The notes under the pieces were generated by a model that saw only the letters and a program-made list of their open reading frames with translations, was not told where the DNA came from and did not search any database. A DNA stretch of 64,000 nucleotides from Agromyces cerinus. Lineage in GTDB: Bacteria; Actinomycetota; Actinomycetes; Actinomycetales; Microbacteriaceae. Shown piece by piece: positions 61,665-64,000 of this stretch (positions are counted from its first letter, which is position 1; every line of letters begins with the position of its first letter). The stretch covers positions 992,001-1,056,000 of the forward strand of contig NZ_JAFBCT010000001.1 of the NCBI RefSeq assembly GCF_016907835.1, given 5' to 3'. The translations under genes and the position numbers were made by a program.

Positions 61665-62441
61665 ATGGTCGGGTCGAGAGGTGCCGGCGCCCCGGCGGAA
61701 CACGTCGAAGCGCATCCGCTCAGACTCGTCGCGGTCACCCACGGGGCGCCGTCGAGCGCCAACCGCGAGGCGGTGATCCGCCTCGTCGACGGCGTGGCCT
61801 CGGCGCGACCGGACCTCGACGTCTCCATCAGCTTCGTCGACGCCAGCCGGTCTGATGTCGCGGCGGCGCTCGGCCCCGACGACGACGGCGCCGTCATCGT
61901 GCCGCTCGTGCTCTCCGCGGGATTCCACGTGCGCACCGGGCTCTCGCTCGGGCTCGACGGGCGAGGCTCCGACGCCGGTGCCCTCGCGGGCACGCGACTC
62001 GCGGCGGAGCTCGGCCCCGACGATCGCATCGTCGAGGTGCTCGCCGAGCGACTGGGCCGGCTCCGGCTCTCCGACACCGACGCCGTGGTGCTCGCGGCGG
62101 CGGGCTCCAACGATCCACGCGCGGTGCGCGAGTGCTTCGAGACGGCGCGCCGGCTCGGGCACCGTCTCGGCCGATCGGTGACGGTCGGGTTCATCGCCGC
62201 GGCGATTCCGCGGCTGCACGACGCCATCGAGATGATCCGCGAGGTGCACCCGGGGGTGCGGGTGGTCGTCGGCAGCTACCTGCTGGCGCCGGGCACCTTC
62301 TACGACGCCGCGGCATCCGCCGGCGCCGACGCGATCGCGTCCCCCCTGCTGCTGCCCGACGAAGCGGCCCCCGGCCTGCTCGTCGACCTCGTGCTCGACC
62401 GGTATCGCGACATCGCCGGGGCGCGCCTGGAGCGGGCGTGA
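61665..62441 (+). CDS. CbiX/SirB-family chelatase-like protein
   Basis: A 258-residue protein of the sirohydrochlorin cobalt/ferrochelatase family. It has two related halves: VAVTHGAPSSANREAVIRLV and VPLVLSAGFHVRTGL in the first, VVLAAAGSNDPRAVREC and VVVGSYLLAPGTFYDAA in the second; the histidine of THGAP and His in GFHVR are the presumed metal ligands. Siroheme is the cofactor of nitrite reductase, which fits a GlnR box upstream and molybdenum-cofactor genes downstream. It overlaps the mobA GTG by four bases. Confidence 0.82.
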   Translation: MVGSRGAGAPAEHVEAHPLRLVAVTHGAPSSANREAVIRLVDGVASARPDLDVSISFVDASRSDVAAALGPDDDGAVIVPLVLSAGFHVRTGLSLGLDGRGSDAGALAGTRLAAELGPDDRIVEVLAERLGRLRLSDTDAVVLAAAGSNDPRAVRECFETARRLGHRLGRSVTVGFIAAAIPRLHDAIEMIREVHPGVRVVVGSYLLAPGTFYDAAASAGADAIASPLLLPDEAAPGLLVDLVLDRYRDIAGARLERA

Positions 62442-63109
62442 CCACGGCTGCCGGGGCTCCCGGCATCGGCGCGTACGACGCGATCGTCCTGGCCGGCGGC
62501 CGGGCCGCACGGCTCGGCGGCATCGACAAGACGGCGCTCACGATCGAGGGCACGAGCCTTGCGGCACGTGCCGTCGGCGCGGTGAGCGGCGCCCGCGCGG
62601 TCGCGTACGTGTCGAGTGCGCCGGCGCCCCGATGGGTGCTCGCCGAGCGGCGCATCCGCGTCGCCGCCGAAGATCCGCCCTGGAGCGGCCCGGTCGCGGC
62701 GATCGCGGCGGGACTCGAGGGGCTCGCCGACCGTCCGCAGCCCTTCACGGTCGTGCTCGCGGGCGACCTGGTCGGCGCGGCACCGGCGGTGGCGCTCCTG
62801 CTCGCCCGCGTCGCCCACACGGTCGACGGCGTGGTCGGGGTGGATCCCGACGGTTTCTCGCAGCCCCTGCTCGCCGTCTATCGGACGGCGGCGCTCCGCG
62901 CCGCGGTCGTCGACGTGCTCGCGTCGACGCAAGACGCTCAGCGTGCAGGCGGCAGGGGCGCGTCGATGGGTGCAGTGCTCGCGCAGCTGCACCTGCGAGG
63001 TGTCGCGCTTCGCGGGAGCTGGTGCGCCGACGTCGACACGCCTGCCGACGCCGAACGGCACGGCATCGCCCTGCCGACAGGGGAGGTGCGCCGTGTCCGC
63101 GTCGCGTGA
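62438..63109 (+). CDS. mobA: Molybdenum cofactor guanylyltransferase (MobA-like)
   Basis: A 223-residue NTP-transferase. The nucleotide-binding motif is VLAGGRAARLGGIDKTAL (about residues 17-34), EDPPWSGPVAAIAAGLEGL follows, and LAGDLVGAAP corresponds to the metal-binding segment. It would attach GMP (or CMP) to molybdopterin for nitrate reductase. GTG 62438 overlaps the chelatase stop. It continues past the following gene start by 17 bases of overlap. Length is somewhat over the usual 200. Confidence 0.85.
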   Translation: MTTAAGAPGIGAYDAIVLAGGRAARLGGIDKTALTIEGTSLAARAVGAVSGARAVAYVSSAPAPRWVLAERRIRVAAEDPPWSGPVAAIAAGLEGLADRPQPFTVVLAGDLVGAAPAVALLLARVAHTVDGVVGVDPDGFSQPLLAVYRTAALRAAVVDVLASTQDAQRAGGRGASMGAVLAQLHLRGVALRGSWCADVDTPADAERHGIALPTGEVRRVRVA

Positions 63110-63329
63110 CGTCGAGAGCTGGTCGCGGGAGCTCGTGGCCGAACTCGGGCTCGACACCCTGCCCGATGTCGCGGCGGTGCTCGATCTCGCCCGCATCGCG
63201 GCGCACGGCGTCGCCCGCCCGGCCGCGCCGTTGACGACCTACCTCGCCGGCTACGCCGCAGCCCGGGGCATCCCGCTCGACGTCGTCGTCGTCGCCGTCG
63301 AGCGCCGGCTCGCCGAGGACGCGCCGTGA
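63093..63329 (+). CDS. DUF6457-like small protein
   Basis: A 78-residue helical protein: SWSRELVAELGLDTLPDVAA, VLDLARIAAHGVARPAAPLT, TYLAGYAAARG. This DUF6457 type is regularly encoded between mobA and moeA in actinobacteria, sometimes fused to MobA. The GTG at 63093 has GGGGAGG 6 bases upstream and overlaps the end of mobA; its stop overlaps the moeA GTG. The role is unknown, presumably in molybdenum cofactor handling. Confidence 0.75.
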   Translation: MSASRDVESWSRELVAELGLDTLPDVAAVLDLARIAAHGVARPAAPLTTYLAGYAAARGIPLDVVVVAVERRLAEDAP

Positions 63330-64000
63330 CCTCGATGTCGTGGGACTCGGCGAGGGCCTTCATCCGGCAGGCGGGCGCCGCTCGGCCGCTTCGCTCCGTG
63401 TCGGTGCCGATCGACCGGGCCGACAGCCGAACGCTCGCAGCCGCCGTGCACGCGCTCGTCGACCTGCCCTCCGTCGACGTGAGCGCGATGGACGGCTGGG
63501 CGGTCGCGGGCGACGGCCCGTGGCAGCTGGACGGCACGGTGACGATGGGCGCCCCACCGGCGCACCGGCTGCTGGCGGGCAGGGCCCGCGTCGTCACGAC
63601 CGGGGCAGCCGTGCCGCCCGGCACGGTCGGGGTGCTGCGGGCCGAGCACGGGGGCCTCCTCCCTGACGACCCCGAGTGGCTCCGACCCATCGCTCCGGCA
63701 CCGCTCGCGGGGCGCGACATCCGCCGTCGCGGCGAAGAACTGCGCCGCGGCGAGCCGCTCATCCGACCCGGCGCCAGGATGACCCCGCCACGACTCGCCC
63801 TCGCCGCTGCAGCCGGCCACGACGCGCTCGACGTGCTCGCGGTTCCACGCGTCGAGCTGATCGTCACGGGCGACGAGCTGGTCGGAGCGGGCCGGCCGGC
63901 GCCCGGGGCGGTGCGCGACGCCTTCGGGCCCTCGTTGCCCGCGCTGTTCGAACGGCTCGGCGCGGCGGCGTCGACCCGGCGCATCCGCGACCGGCTCGAC
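63326..64000 (+). CDS. moeA: Molybdopterin molybdenumtransferase, N-terminal part (truncated by window edge)
   Basis: The frame is open from GTG 63326 (overlapping the previous stop) to the last base, giving 225 residues of the MoeA family, which inserts molybdenum into molybdopterin. The diagnostic SAMDGWAV is near residue 52, and VVTTGAAVPPGTVGVL and DIRRRGEELRRGEPL follow; the MPT-binding domain begins at VELIVTGDELVGAG. ATG 63335 is an alternative start. The order chelatase-mobA-DUF6457-moeA suggests nitrate assimilation genes lie beyond the edge. Confidence 0.88.
   Translation, partial: MTSMSWDSARAFIRQAGAARPLRSVSVPIDRADSRTLAAAVHALVDLPSVDVSAMDGWAVAGDGPWQLDGTVTMGAPPAHRLLAGRARVVTTGAAVPPGTVGVLRAEHGGLLPDDPEWLRPIAPAPLAGRDIRRRGEELRRGEPLIRPGARMTPPRLALAAAAGHDALDVLAVPRVELIVTGDELVGAGRPAPGAVRDAFGPSLPALFERLGAAASTRRIRDRLD

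Overview
The window is about 64 kb of very GC-rich chromosomal DNA with GTG and TTG starts, many 4-base start/stop overlaps, and an actinobacterial gene order (murA-plsC-gpsA-ddl-thiL; recG-coaD; DUF177-rpmF-rnc-mutM-smc-ftsY-ffh; rpsP-KH-rimM-trmD). Gene content and codon habits point to the family Microbacteriaceae, possibly an Agromyces-like organism; the genus cannot be fixed from sequence reading alone. No rRNA, tRNA, CRISPR array, insertion sequence or prophage was seen.

Layout. 1-28.5 kb is mostly a housekeeping backbone on the plus strand: peptidoglycan precursor genes, phospholipid synthesis, thiamine, RNA methylation, RecG, CoaD, a MoxR/DUF58/transglutaminase cassette, ribosomal L32, RNase III, Fpg, SMC, FtsY and Ffh. 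Small additions interrupt it: a 47-bp tandem array (5594-5855), a reductase/TetR pair with twin operators (16.6-18.0 kb), a dual acetyltransferase, and a minus-strand flavin oxidoreductase/GH13 glycosidase pair.

Between ffh and rpsP (28.5-59.3 kb) lies about 31 kb of accessory DNA. It opens with a zinc-ribbon protein and a visibly less GC-rich minus-strand patch (29.1-31.7 kb) of small proteins that look like an orphan immunity-gene array, one of them frameshifted. A methyltransferase-like protein, a GH1 beta-glucosidase and a YbdK-type ligase follow.

The core of the accessory block (35.3-59.3 kb) reads as one system for collagen-type peptides and hydroxyproline. A FCD-type GntR regulator is followed by a Liv-type amino acid ABC transporter, a three-subunit D-hydroxyproline dehydrogenase, a DapA-family deaminase, a 4-hydroxyproline epimerase and a ketoglutarate semialdehyde dehydrogenase, which together form the complete route from trans-4-hydroxy-L-proline to 2-oxoglutarate. 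A divergent minus-strand operon holds a second racemase-family enzyme, an ornithine-cyclodeaminase-family protein and an amidohydrolase. A plus-strand operon holds a peptide ABC transporter with two proline-specific peptidases. Three nearly identical palindromes (GTAATATGTCACATA core) sit on the -10 regions of exactly the three promoters that would drive these units, so a single regulator probably controls all of them.

The backbone resumes at 59.5 kb with rpsP, a KH protein, rimM and trmD. The window ends in a sirohydrochlorin-chelatase-like/mobA/moeA cluster whose promoter carries a well-formed GlnR-type box, suggesting the start of a nitrate/nitrite assimilation locus under nitrogen control.
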